In this document: positions 1-6,376 of the stretch, in pieces
Layout: every line of letters starts with the position of its first letter
Position numbering within the stretch: position 1 is the stretch's first letter
Assembly: GCA_016870295.1 (NCBI GenBank)
Contig: VGBY01000049.1
Coordinates: forward strand, 1-7,355
From: Actinomycetota bacterium
GTDB lineage: Bacteria; Actinomycetota; Acidimicrobiia; Acidimicrobiales; Ilumatobacteraceae
Direction of reading: 5' to 3'
DNA: 7,355 bases
The notes under the pieces: generated by a model
What the model saw: the letters and a program-made list of their open reading frames with translations, nothing else
Told to the model about the DNA's origin: nothing
The model's database searches: none
Program-made: the position numbers and the translations under genes

Positions 1-518
1 ACCGCCGCAACTTGCGGGTCGAACGTGGCGAAGAGAAACGCGCGATACGACACGAGCAACACCACACCGACCAACAATGAAACGATGAAGATGGCGAGCA
101 CGTCGCCCCACGAAACCCCGAGCACACTGCCGAACAGCACGGCCTCGATGCTCTTGCGCGCCTGGCCGTAACGATTCAGCAGTGCGATGCCCCCGGCGAA
201 ACTTGCCGTAGTGACGATGCCGATCGCTGCATCGGCACCGAGGATCTTTCGGCGAGCGATGCGACCAATCAAGACTCCCGATATCACTCCCCAGACCCCC
301 GCGCCGACGAAGAAATTCACCGACATCACGGCGGATGCGGCTGCCCCACCGAACACGGCGTGTGACAAACCATGCCCGATGTAGCTCATGCCGCGCAGCA
401 CGACGTAGACACCAAGCACCCCGCACAAGGCACCAGAGAGCGTCGCGGCCACCAAACCGCGCCCGAAGAAACTGAATGCATACGGCGCCAAAACATCGAC
501 CGCGACCAAGTACGACAT
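1..518 (-). CDS. Metal-ion ABC transporter permease (ABC-3 family), N-terminal part
   Basis: This is the membrane channel subunit of the metal importer encoded with the next two genes. Only the first 172 residues are present; the gene runs off the left edge and the family is usually about 270-300 residues. Reading the minus strand from ATG at 518 gives a strongly hydrophobic protein with helices at roughly 19-42, 50-84, 97-114 and 138-157. Visible ABC-3 hallmarks are VVLRGMSYIGHGLSHA (39-54), GADAAIGIV (94-102), LFGSVLGVS (128-136) and FDPQVA near 166. The start lies 41 bp past the ATPase stop. GTG immediately upstream at 521 is an alternative start, and the GGGA just before it is a weak ribosome site. 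No in-frame stop lies between the start and the window edge. Zinc versus manganese specificity cannot be told from the permease. Confidence 0.9.
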   Translation of the reverse strand, partial: MSYLVAVDVLAPYAFSFFGRGLVAATLSGALCGVLGVYVVLRGMSYIGHGLSHAVFGGAAASAVMSVNFFVGAGVWGVISGVLIGRIARRKILGADAAIGIVTTASFAGGIALLNRYGQARKSIEAVLFGSVLGVSWGDVLAIFIVSLLVGVVLLVSYRAFLFATFDPQVAA

Positions 519-559
519 CACGAGTCCCAGTCCGTCTGTTCGCCCTGCATCAAACCGGC

Positions 560-1363
560 TCAGCGAGCACTGCGCAAACGGTGGGTCGCGGCGCGACTGC
601 CTTGCGTTGCTTCATAGTCGTGATCGAGAACGATTGGCATTCCGCCGTGTTCGAGCACGTGCAACGAGGCGCCGTACGTGCGCTCGAGTACTTCGGGTAT
701 CAACGTCTCACGGGGCGGGCCATCGGCGATTACCTCGCGATTGAGGCAGACCAGCCGCGGAAGGTGGCTGGCCAAGCCATTCAGGTCGTGGGTGGTGAGC
801 ACGATGGTGCTGCCGCTGTCGTGCAGGTCGTGCAGAAGGTGCAAAATCTCGTGACGAGTGCGTACGTCCACACCCGACGTCGGCTCGTCGAGCAACAGCA
901 CGTCTGGTTTGCTGAACATCGCCCGCGCCACGAACACGCGTTGTTGCTGACCGCCACTCAGTTCGCGGATGTGACGGTGTTCAAGACCCTCGAGCCCCAA
1001 GCTCGCGAGCACGCTCGCCATCTCGACTCGCTCGTGCGACGTGATCGATGGCCAGAAGCGATGGGTGCGCGTCATCGTCAATACTTCTGCGACGGTGATC
1101 GGGAAATTCCAATCGACGGATTCCACCTGCGGCACGTATCCGATACGTGTGCCTGACTGCACCTCGACACTGCCGCGTGCCGCAGGAACTGAACCGGTGA
1201 TTGCGCGCAGGAGCGATGTCTTTCCGGAACCAGACGGACCAACGATGCCGATGAACTCACCGCGACGCACGTGGAAGGTGACGTTCTCCAATGCGTAACT
1301 CGAGCCGTACGAGACGCTCAATGCGTCGCAACGAATGAATGGCTCCATCGTGATGTTGATCAT
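560..1363 (-). CDS. Metal-ion ABC transporter ATP-binding protein (ZnuC/MntB-like)
   Basis: This cytoplasmic ATPase powers the importer, working with the permease and binding lipoprotein on either side. The 267-residue product has every ABC element in order: Walker A GPSGSGKTS (42-50), Q-loop glutamine in YVPQ (Q79), signature LSGGQQQR (135-142), Walker B VLLLDE (155-160), D-loop SGVD (163-166) and switch histidine H192 in TTHD. The segment ESVDWNFPITV after the Q-loop is characteristic of the zinc/manganese/iron ZnuC-MntB-TroB group. The start chosen is ATG at 1363, whose ATGA overlaps the stop of the lipoprotein gene, implying translational coupling; no ribosome site is visible there. A second ATG at 1348 would remove five residues and is possible. 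The tail after about residue 245 is polar and poorly conserved. A molybdate or iron-siderophore ATPase is less likely given the partners. Confidence 0.95.
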   Translation of the reverse strand: MINITMEPFIRCDALSVSYGSSYALENVTFHVRRGEFIGIVGPSGSGKTSLLRAITGSVPAARGSVEVQSGTRIGYVPQVESVDWNFPITVAEVLTMTRTHRFWPSITSHERVEMASVLASLGLEGLEHRHIRELSGGQQQRVFVARAMFSKPDVLLLDEPTSGVDVRTRHEILHLLHDLHDSGSTIVLTTHDLNGLASHLPRLVCLNREVIADGPPRETLIPEVLERTYGASLHVLEHGGMPIVLDHDYEATQGSRAATHRLRSAR

Positions 1364-2385
1364 TGCGGATAGAACGCAGTGTCCCTCACCGCTGGCACGA
1401 GATCTAGCGACTTAAGAGCGTCGGCCTTGCCGCCAAGGGCTTCGACCATCGTGACGAAGTTGAAGCGCATCAAGCCTTGCCATGAGTGGGCTGGTTCGCC
1501 TGGCGCGCCGGGCAGATCGTCATCACGCAACACGTCGATGTAGCGAGCGCCAGTTTCTTTGCCGATCTGCTCGAGAACCGACGATGGGAACACTTCGCTG
1601 CCGAATACCGCCGGCACATTTCGTACGCGCACCTGTTCAATGAGTTCGGCTATGTCTTTCGGTGTCGGCTCGTCGAACGACGATGGCTGAATTGCACCAA
1701 CGACGGTCCAGTCGTAGTGCTTCGCAAAATAGGCGTAAGCGTCGTGATAGGTAAGCAATAGCCGTCGCTCGGCCGAGATCGTTTCCGTCGCCTGTCGCAT
1801 TGCATCGTCGAGTCGGTCGATTGCGTCTGCGAGAAGATCAAAGTTCGCCGCATACGTGCTCGCATTGACGGGATCGATTTTCGTCAACACATCACGAATT
1901 ATCTCTGCATACGACTTCGCCATCGGTGGGTTGGTCCACAAGTGCGGGTTGGGCTTTCCACCTTCTTTCGGAAACGAGAAGTCGTAGAGCCACTCACTCT
2001 CAGGCAAGATCGCCGTGCCAAGTTCACAGATCGTTGCGGTGCTGCTGGCGTTGGCAGCAGCCAGATCCTTGGTTGGCTCTTCCAAGACGAGACCATTCAT
2101 AAACACCACGTCGGCTGACTCAAGAACTTCGGCGGCACTGGGTGGCGGTTCGAAGGTGTGCGAATTGGTGCCCTCCGGCACGAGACCTACGATCTCCGCC
2201 CCCGAGTCGCCCACCACCTGTGCCACCAAGCTGGTGATTGGGGCCACGGTCGTGACGATTCGCAAGGCACGACCCTCGACGGGGCCTGCGACCGCGCAGT
2301 TCTCGGCAGAGCCTTGCGAAGCTTCATCACCCCCGCAGGCAGTAACGAAGAGCAGACCAAACAACATCAGCGACTTACGGAGCAT
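1360..2385 (-). CDS. Metal-binding lipoprotein of ABC importer (cluster A-I, ZnuA/TroA family)
   Basis: This is the extracytoplasmic metal-capturing subunit. The 341-residue product starts with a lipoprotein signal: charged MLRK, a hydrophobic core, then lipobox VTAC with the lipidated cysteine at C17, followed by GGDE. The two-lobed ZnuA/TroA fold is indicated by RIVTTVAPITSLVAQVVG (42-59), GTNSHTFEPPPS (72-83) and NPHLWTNPPMAKSYA (146-160). Likely metal ligands are H76, H148 and H214 (TYHDAYAYF), plus an acidic residue near the C-terminus (E264 or one of D288-D290). Three histidines with one acid resemble TroA or zinc binders; the His-rich loop of many ZnuA proteins is absent. C30 and C120 could form a disulfide. 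ATG at 2385 is preceded by a good ribosome site. It is the first gene of the leftward operon. Zinc is my first guess for the substrate, manganese the second. Confidence 0.93.
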   Translation of the reverse strand: MLRKSLMLFGLLFVTACGGDEASQGSAENCAVAGPVEGRALRIVTTVAPITSLVAQVVGDSGAEIVGLVPEGTNSHTFEPPPSAAEVLESADVVFMNGLVLEEPTKDLAAANASSTATICELGTAILPESEWLYDFSFPKEGGKPNPHLWTNPPMAKSYAEIIRDVLTKIDPVNASTYAANFDLLADAIDRLDDAMRQATETISAERRLLLTYHDAYAYFAKHYDWTVVGAIQPSSFDEPTPKDIAELIEQVRVRNVPAVFGSEVFPSSVLEQIGKETGARYIDVLRDDDLPGAPGEPAHSWQGLMRFNFVTMVEALGGKADALKSLDLVPAVRDTAFYPQ

Positions 2386-2463
2386 TACGAAACACCTTTC
2401 CGGTTGAGGGAATCTCTATCCACGACCAAGGGTACCTAGCGCAACTACTGGCAGTATGTACGC
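2386..2463. promoter_or_regulatory. Divergent control region between metal-import operon and aldehyde dehydrogenase
   Basis: These 78 bases separate two divergent starts, so they must hold the leftward operon promoter and probably a rightward one. A perfect inverted repeat around a single central base, TACTGGCAGTA, lies at 2446-2456, and a GGTACC palindrome at 2431-2436. No convincing -10/-35 pair stands out for either direction. The 11-base palindrome is shorter than typical Zur, Fur or MntR operators, so calling it an operator is only inference. No regulator gene is in the window. Confidence 0.4.
2393..2401 (-). promoter_or_regulatory. Ribosome binding site of the metal-binding lipoprotein gene
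   Basis: On the minus strand the sequence reads GGAAAGGTG, ending seven bases before ATG at 2385. It is one of the clearest Shine-Dalgarno matches in the window and fixes the lipoprotein start, including its signal peptide. Confidence 0.7.
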
Positions 2464-3891
2464 ATGACCCAATACGACAAGATTTATGTGAACGGCAAGT
2501 GGACTGCATCGACGAGCAAGGACACGATTAAGGTCTTTGACTCCACCGACGAGTCGGTGATGGCGACGATTCCAGCAGGAACCGCAGCCGACGTTGACAC
2601 GGCGGCCAAGGCGGCACACGCGGCATTCGAAGCGTGGGCGGCACTCGATGTGCAGGAACGCGCCAAGTACATGTCGCGAATCGGCGACGGCCTTGCGGCA
2701 CGCATGGACGAGATTGCAACCGCCATCTCGCGTGAAACCGGAATGACGAAGTTTCTCAGCCAACTCGTGCAGGTCGGACTGCCGATCAACTCGTTCAAGC
2801 AGGCGGCAGTAATCGCCGAGAAATATTCGTATGAAAAGGAAGTCGGTAACTCACTCGTCGTACGCGAACCAATCGGCGTGGTTGGCTGCATCACACCGTG
2901 GAACTATCCGCTGCACCAGATTGCCGCAAAGGTCGCGTTCGCAATGGCGGCGGGTTGCACCGTGGTGCTCAAGCCCAGCGAAGTCGCACCGCTCGACGCC
3001 TTCATGCTCGCCGAAATTATCGCCGAGGTCGATCTGCCCGCTGGCGTATTTAACATGGTGACGGGCGTTGGCCCGGTGGTTGGCGAGGCGATTGCTGCGC
3101 ATCCGCTGATCGACATGGTGTCGTTCACCGGCAGCACCCGTGCAGGCAAACGCGTGATGCAGGTCGGCGCCGAACGCGTGAAGCGTGTGGCACTTGAGTT
3201 GGGTGGCAAGTCGGCCAACATCATTGGCGACGATCTCGACGAGGCCACGTTCGCCAAAGCAGTGATGTCTGGTGTTGGTAAAGCATTCTTGAACAGTGGT
3301 CAAACATGTTCGGCACTCACGCGAATGCTGGTTCCCAAGTCGCGCCTCGAAGAGGCAGAGAAGCACGCAACTGCCGCTGCTGCCGCGACGAAAGTTGGCG
3401 ACCCCTTCGCCGAGGGCACGGCGCTTGGACCGCTTGCATCGGCAGCACAGCGTGATCGCGTGAACAGTTACATACAAAAGGGCATCGACGAAGGTGCGAA
3501 GCTGCTCGTTGGCGGCGTCGGTGTTCCGGAGGGTGTCACGAAGGGCTACTACGTGCAACCGACGGTGTTCTCCGCCGTCACCACCGACATGACGATCGCC
3601 CGTGAGGAGATCTTCGGACCGGTGCTCAGCATCATCGCTTACAACGACATCGACGATGCGGTACGCATCGCCAACTCCACCGACTACGGCTTGGCCGGCG
3701 GCGTGTGGATGGCCGACAAAGACAAGGCCACTGCAGTTGCTCGTCGGATGCGCACCGGACAAGTGGAGGTCAACGGCGGTTCGTTCAATCCGAACGCGCC
3801 CTTCGGTGGCTACAAACAGTCGGGTAACGGTCGCGAATACGGCGAATACGGCTTCGAGGAGTTCCTCGAGATCAAGAGCATGCAGCGCTAA
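2464..3891 (+). CDS. Aldehyde dehydrogenase, NAD(P)-dependent (ALDH superfamily)
   Basis: It oxidises an aldehyde to the carboxylic acid with NAD(P)+ in the cytoplasm. The 475-residue length is normal for the family and the protein looks intact. Catalytic features in order: N147 in TPWNYP (oxyanion hole), K170 in VVLKPSE (cofactor), FTGSTRAGKRV (221-231, Rossmann loop), general base E245 in LELGGKS, nucleophile C282 in NSGQTCSA, and E382 in EEIFGPV. The N-terminal DKIYVNGKWTAS is typical of actinobacterial broad-range ALDHs. The specific aldehyde cannot be read from the sequence; betaine-aldehyde, semialdehyde and xenobiotic ALDHs all share these motifs. ATG at 2464 has no Shine-Dalgarno, but upstream in-frame codons offer no other start. 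The PhyH-like gene follows after 28 bp with no terminator between, so co-transcription is likely. Confidence 0.95.
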   Translation: MTQYDKIYVNGKWTASTSKDTIKVFDSTDESVMATIPAGTAADVDTAAKAAHAAFEAWAALDVQERAKYMSRIGDGLAARMDEIATAISRETGMTKFLSQLVQVGLPINSFKQAAVIAEKYSYEKEVGNSLVVREPIGVVGCITPWNYPLHQIAAKVAFAMAAGCTVVLKPSEVAPLDAFMLAEIIAEVDLPAGVFNMVTGVGPVVGEAIAAHPLIDMVSFTGSTRAGKRVMQVGAERVKRVALELGGKSANIIGDDLDEATFAKAVMSGVGKAFLNSGQTCSALTRMLVPKSRLEEAEKHATAAAAATKVGDPFAEGTALGPLASAAQRDRVNSYIQKGIDEGAKLLVGGVGVPEGVTKGYYVQPTVFSAVTTDMTIAREEIFGPVLSIIAYNDIDDAVRIANSTDYGLAGGVWMADKDKATAVARRMRTGQVEVNGGSFNPNAPFGGYKQSGNGREYGEYGFEEFLEIKSMQR

Positions 3892-3904
3892 CCTTTCAGT
3901 GCGC

Positions 3905-3910
3905 GGGAGA
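3905..3910 (+). promoter_or_regulatory. Ribosome binding site of the PhyH-like gene
   Basis: GGGAGA lies nine bases before ATG at 3920. A second GGAG at 3916-3919 abuts the ATG and is too close to serve it. This site supports 3920 as the start rather than the much longer open frame that runs back into the aldehyde dehydrogenase gene. Confidence 0.55.
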
Positions 3911-3919
3911 CAGACGGAG

Positions 3920-4849
3920 ATGGTGACACCGAATCTTCTCACCACCGATCAGATGGCGTCGTTTGTGGCGCGGGGTTTCCTGCGACTTGAAGCCGTTGTC
4001 CCCGACGACGTGAATCGTCAGGCAATTGAGGAGCTGCCCGGGCTTTTTCGTGCGTGGCTCGACGAGTTTCGTGGTGCGTCAGCGAAACAACAGCGAGATG
4101 TTCATCACACGTCCGATGACGAATCACCGCTCCCCCGCTCTGGAACTCCGCTACAGACTGCCTATGCTCCCGACTCTCCTTTTGGTCGCATGGTGCGGGT
4201 GCCCGCCATCAGCGGTGCTATCGCTTCCCTCGTCGGAGCGAACCCAGTGGTAGATCATCACTTTGTACACATCAAAACAGCAGGAGATCTACATGCCCAG
4301 GGCTTGCACTGCGATGCGATCGTGGATGAAGGTCTGGCCTTCGACATTCAGTTGTTCTGGTTTCCGCATGATGTGGCACCGCGTGAGGGTGGCACACGCT
4401 TCGTGCCAGGCAGCCATCTGCGACGAGTGAACATGGATGATGTGTCGCGATACCAGCACCTCGCCGGCGAAGAATATTTCGCGGGTCCCGCGGGCACCGT
4501 GGTGATTTTCCATCAAGGGCTCTGGCACGCCGGTGCACCCAACCATGGCAGTCGCGATCGCGTGATGGGAAAACTGCGCCTCAATCCCACGGTTCCCCAA
4601 GTGCGTTTATGGGATACAAGCGACCTCGCCGAACGAAATCGTGCTGATGATCATATGTTTGCCCGGACCGAGCCGGGGTTGGTAGCGGCCGAGTTGCGGC
4701 GTTTCGAGCGCTGGTATGAGCCCGCGGTGCACAGACTGGAAACAGTGCAGCGCGCACGCCTGTGGCGCTACCTCACCGGCGACCAGCGCTTCGACGTCGA
4801 TTGGTACCTCACACGTACCGAGCGACGCGCGGCACTCGCACCACAATGA
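3920..4849 (+). CDS. Phytanoyl-CoA dioxygenase-like (PhyH) Fe(II)/2-oxoglutarate oxygenase
   Basis: This is a probable non-haem iron oxygenase that hydroxylates or otherwise oxidises a small molecule using O2 and 2-oxoglutarate. The 309-residue product has the iron triad: H130 and D132 in LHCDA, and H203 in LWHAG. R212 or R214 in HGSRDRVMGKLRLNP is the likely 2-oxoglutarate anchor. EGGTRFVPGSHL (156-167) and AGTVVIFHQGLWHAG (191-205) are typical PhyH segments. The residue 1-25 stretch, with LTTDQMASFVARGFLRLE, matches the usual PhyH opening (enzyme loop 'F..~GF..l'). The frame stays open far upstream, but that part is antisense-free shadow of the dehydrogenase. The stop overlaps the next gene's start (ATGA), and the dehydrogenase lies 28 bp upstream. 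PhyH members act on very different substrates, so phytanoyl-CoA itself is not implied. All key residues are present. Confidence 0.88.
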   Translation: MVTPNLLTTDQMASFVARGFLRLEAVVPDDVNRQAIEELPGLFRAWLDEFRGASAKQQRDVHHTSDDESPLPRSGTPLQTAYAPDSPFGRMVRVPAISGAIASLVGANPVVDHHFVHIKTAGDLHAQGLHCDAIVDEGLAFDIQLFWFPHDVAPREGGTRFVPGSHLRRVNMDDVSRYQHLAGEEYFAGPAGTVVIFHQGLWHAGAPNHGSRDRVMGKLRLNPTVPQVRLWDTSDLAERNRADDHMFARTEPGLVAAELRRFERWYEPAVHRLETVQRARLWRYLTGDQRFDVDWYLTRTERRAALAPQ

Positions 4850-5112
4850 GCACACGCCAACAAGTGCTGATGCTCTGGCTGGCAAGTTCGTCGCTGGAGG
4901 GCCACGTGTTGGGCTGGTCGTTCTTTGACGGCTCGTCGGGGGCTGGGCCGCAGTTGACCGCTGACCCTCCCTACGGGACGGGTGTCGATGCACTGCGTGA
5001 TGGTTGGCGGCTCATGCAGATGTCTCCACTGAACCCACCGGTGCCGGGACACGAGCGCGAGACATCGTTTCTCAAGCATGAATTTGTCTTTGAACGACTC
5101 GTGGAAATCTAA
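4846..5112 (+). CDS. Small hypothetical protein coupled to the PhyH-like gene
   Basis: I do not recognise a named family for this 88-residue protein. It starts at ATG 4846, overlapping the PhyH stop as ATGA, with no ribosome site of its own, so its translation probably depends on the PhyH gene. It lacks a signal peptide or membrane helix. Visible blocks are a hydrophobic start (VLMLWLASSSLEGHVLGWSF, residues 7-26), a proline/glycine-rich middle, DALRDGWRLMQMSP (48-61) and a C-terminal SFLKHEFVFERLVEI (74-88). Alternating hydrophobics suggest a compact alpha/beta fold. The ORDGW-like and KHEF-like blocks look like conserved family positions, and I have a vague, unverified memory of similar small proteins beside PhyH genes in other phyla. 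A longer frame starting at 4762 would run inside PhyH and is less likely. It may be an accessory subunit. Confidence 0.72.
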   Translation: MSTRQQVLMLWLASSSLEGHVLGWSFFDGSSGAGPQLTADPPYGTGVDALRDGWRLMQMSPLNPPVPGHERETSFLKHEFVFERLVEI

Positions 5113-5127
5113 GACACTCAAAAACGG

Positions 5128-5133
5128 TAGAAT
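5128..5133 (+). promoter_or_regulatory. Candidate -10 box of the tRNA-Gly gene
   Basis: TAGAAT matches five of six bases of the TATAAT consensus and lies eight bases before the mature tRNA 5' end, in the 29-bp gap after the small hypothetical gene. No good -35 hexamer is found 16-18 bp upstream, which falls in the end of that gene. The tRNA may therefore have its own promoter. Confidence 0.4.
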
Positions 5134-5141
5134 TCGCTCAC

Positions 5142-5216
<75 letters not shown>

Positions 5217-5253
5217 TCTTCTGCGCACGGCCAGCCTGCGGCGGCAAACCACT

Positions 5254-5259
5254 TACGCT
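5254..5259 (+). promoter_or_regulatory. Candidate leaderless -10 box (TANNNT) of the DDAH gene
   Basis: TACGCT fits the actinobacterial -10 pattern TANNNT and ends six bases before GTG at 5266. That spacing would put the transcription start on the GTG itself. No Shine-Dalgarno lies upstream of the GTG, so leaderless translation is a consistent reading. No clear -35 box is seen. Confidence 0.45.
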
Positions 5260-5265
5260 GACGTC

Positions 5266-6030
5266 GTGACGATTGCACTCGTGCGGCGGCCTAGCTCGCG
5301 ACTGGCCGAAGGCATCGTCACCCATATCGATCGTCAGCCGGTGGATGTGTCGCTGGCTTACGTGCAGTGGAATGCCTATGTCACCTCACTGAAGTCGCAG
5401 GGTTGGGTGGTGCGCGAAGTTCCGTCGCTCGAGTCGGCACCCGACAGCGTGTTCATCGAAGACACAGCGGTGATGTATCGCGATGTTGCGATCATCACCC
5501 GACCGGGCAACGACGCTCGCAAGCCAGAGACTGCCGCCGTTGAAACAACGATTCGCAACTTCGGTTGCCGAGTCGAGCGCGTCGTTGGGCCCGCGGCGCT
5601 CGACGGCGGCGACGTGCTGAAGGTGGGCACGACGGTGTATGTCGGGCTTGGCGGGCGTACGAACGCGGAGGGCATCGAGCAGTTGGCACGCATCGTGCAA
5701 CCACTCGGCGCCACCGTCGTCACCGTGCCGGTCACCAAGGTGCTGCATCTCAAGTCGGCCATCACTGCCCTGCCCGACGGCACGATCATCGGTTGGGATG
5801 CTGCGGTCGACGACACTTCGATCTTCCCGAAATACCTTGCGATGCCCGAGGAGTCTGGTGCGCACGTGGTGATTCTCGACGACACAACGGTGTTGATGGC
5901 CGCCGATGCGCCGCGCAGTGCCGAAGTGTTGCGCTCGCTCGGCTATCGCGTGGTGTGCGTCGATATCTCCGAGTATGAGAAGTTGGAAGGCTGCGTCACG
6001 TGCCTTTCGGTACGGATGCGCCACCACTGA
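5266..6030 (+). CDS. ddaH: Dimethylarginine dimethylaminohydrolase (DDAH, EC 3.5.3.18)
   Basis: It hydrolyses N-omega-methylated arginines to citrulline plus mono- or dimethylamine, in the cytoplasm. The 254-residue length equals that of the Pseudomonas aeruginosa enzyme. The pentein-fold residues are in place: D60, E65 and D66 in PDSVFIEDTAV, R85 in GNDARKP, LDGGDVL (112-118), H161 in KVLHLKSAI, and nucleophile C246 in LEGCVTCLSVR near the C-terminus. These positions match the bacterial enzyme closely, which favours DDAH over arginine deiminase (about 400 residues). Start is GTG 5266, giving the usual opening ALVRRPSSRLAEGIVTHI; GTG at 5281 would cut the first strand. The gene lies 49 bp after the tRNA, with no terminator between. 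Its last 35 bases overlap the converging hypothetical gene. Substrates would come from degraded methylated proteins, or the enzyme could modulate arginine-methyl signals; both are inference. Confidence 0.93.
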   Translation: MTIALVRRPSSRLAEGIVTHIDRQPVDVSLAYVQWNAYVTSLKSQGWVVREVPSLESAPDSVFIEDTAVMYRDVAIITRPGNDARKPETAAVETTIRNFGCRVERVVGPAALDGGDVLKVGTTVYVGLGGRTNAEGIEQLARIVQPLGATVVTVPVTKVLHLKSAITALPDGTIIGWDAAVDDTSIFPKYLAMPEESGAHVVILDDTTVLMAADAPRSAEVLRSLGYRVVCVDISEYEKLEGCVTCLSVRMRHH

Positions 6031-6376
6031 CGAACCAGTCGCTTGGCACGATGATGAGCGAGCGGCGACGGCGCGTTGTCTCAGTGGCGAGAACGTTGCA
6101 GGTTGGCGTGATCCACACCCAGGCCCAGCGACCGTCACGGGTCGTGCGACTGAACCAGCCCAGGAGAAACCAGCCCTTCAACCACCATGCCGGCAGCGCG
6201 GTGCCTGCGACGCGCCATCGCAACAGTTGTCGAGCCTCGGCCGCGGTCATCTGCTGCGTGGAGACGATTTCTTCAGTGGCAACCCGCACCGTGCGGGTCG
6301 ACAGCCCGAACACAACTCCGCACCAGTCAAGGTGCAACGTGAGACCACCTGTGTCGCGCGTGGCGTGATTGGGCAT
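5996..6376 (-). CDS. Small hypothetical protein (possible bacterial PH-like domain)
   Basis: The 126-residue protein is the last gene of the leftward aldolase-reductase group. ATG at 6376 shares one base with the reductase stop (TGATG), so reinitiation is likely; a further upstream start at 6448 would lie inside the reductase and is rejected. Visible features are an alternating-strand pattern LTLHLDWCGVVFGL (12-25) and VRVATEEIVST (30-40), a tryptophan-rich loop LRWRVAGTALPAWWLKGWFLLGWF (52-75), and strands WAWVWI and SLIIV. This order of strands, with 'W R..GT.LP...~G.F', resembles actinobacterial PH-like hypothetical proteins, often called from 'g.y.~r.r..lv' patterns. It is not a clear membrane protein, although the 62-75 stretch is hydrophobic. 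The C-terminus overlaps the end of DDAH on the other strand. No enzymatic motif is seen, and no function is assigned. Confidence 0.68.
   Translation of the reverse strand: MPNHATRDTGGLTLHLDWCGVVFGLSTRTVRVATEEIVSTQQMTAAEARQLLRWRVAGTALPAWWLKGWFLLGWFSRTTRDGRWAWVWITPTCNVLATETTRRRRSLIIVPSDWFVSGGASVPKGT

Noticed and set aside
476..1156. A 226-codon plus-strand open frame
   Set aside because: It lies opposite the ATP-binding gene, which has every ABC motif; the antisense product has none.
3602..3919. N-terminal extension of the PhyH-like gene to an ATG at 3602
   Set aside because: The added 106 codons lie out of frame inside the dehydrogenase gene and are Arg/Ser/Thr-rich. The GGGAGA site and the family's usual N-terminus point to ATG 3920.
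2851..3945. A 364-codon minus-strand open frame
   Set aside because: It is fully antisense to the intact aldehyde dehydrogenase, is rich in His, Arg and Cys as expected of a high-GC shadow frame, and shows no family motif.
5223..5240. Possible terminator hairpin after the tRNA
   Set aside because: The best pairing (CGCA with TGCG) is four base pairs around a large loop, and no T-run follows.
5386..6138. A 250-codon minus-strand open frame opposite DDAH
   Set aside because: DDAH is complete with all catalytic residues on the plus strand. The minus frame resembles nothing known and is a coding shadow.
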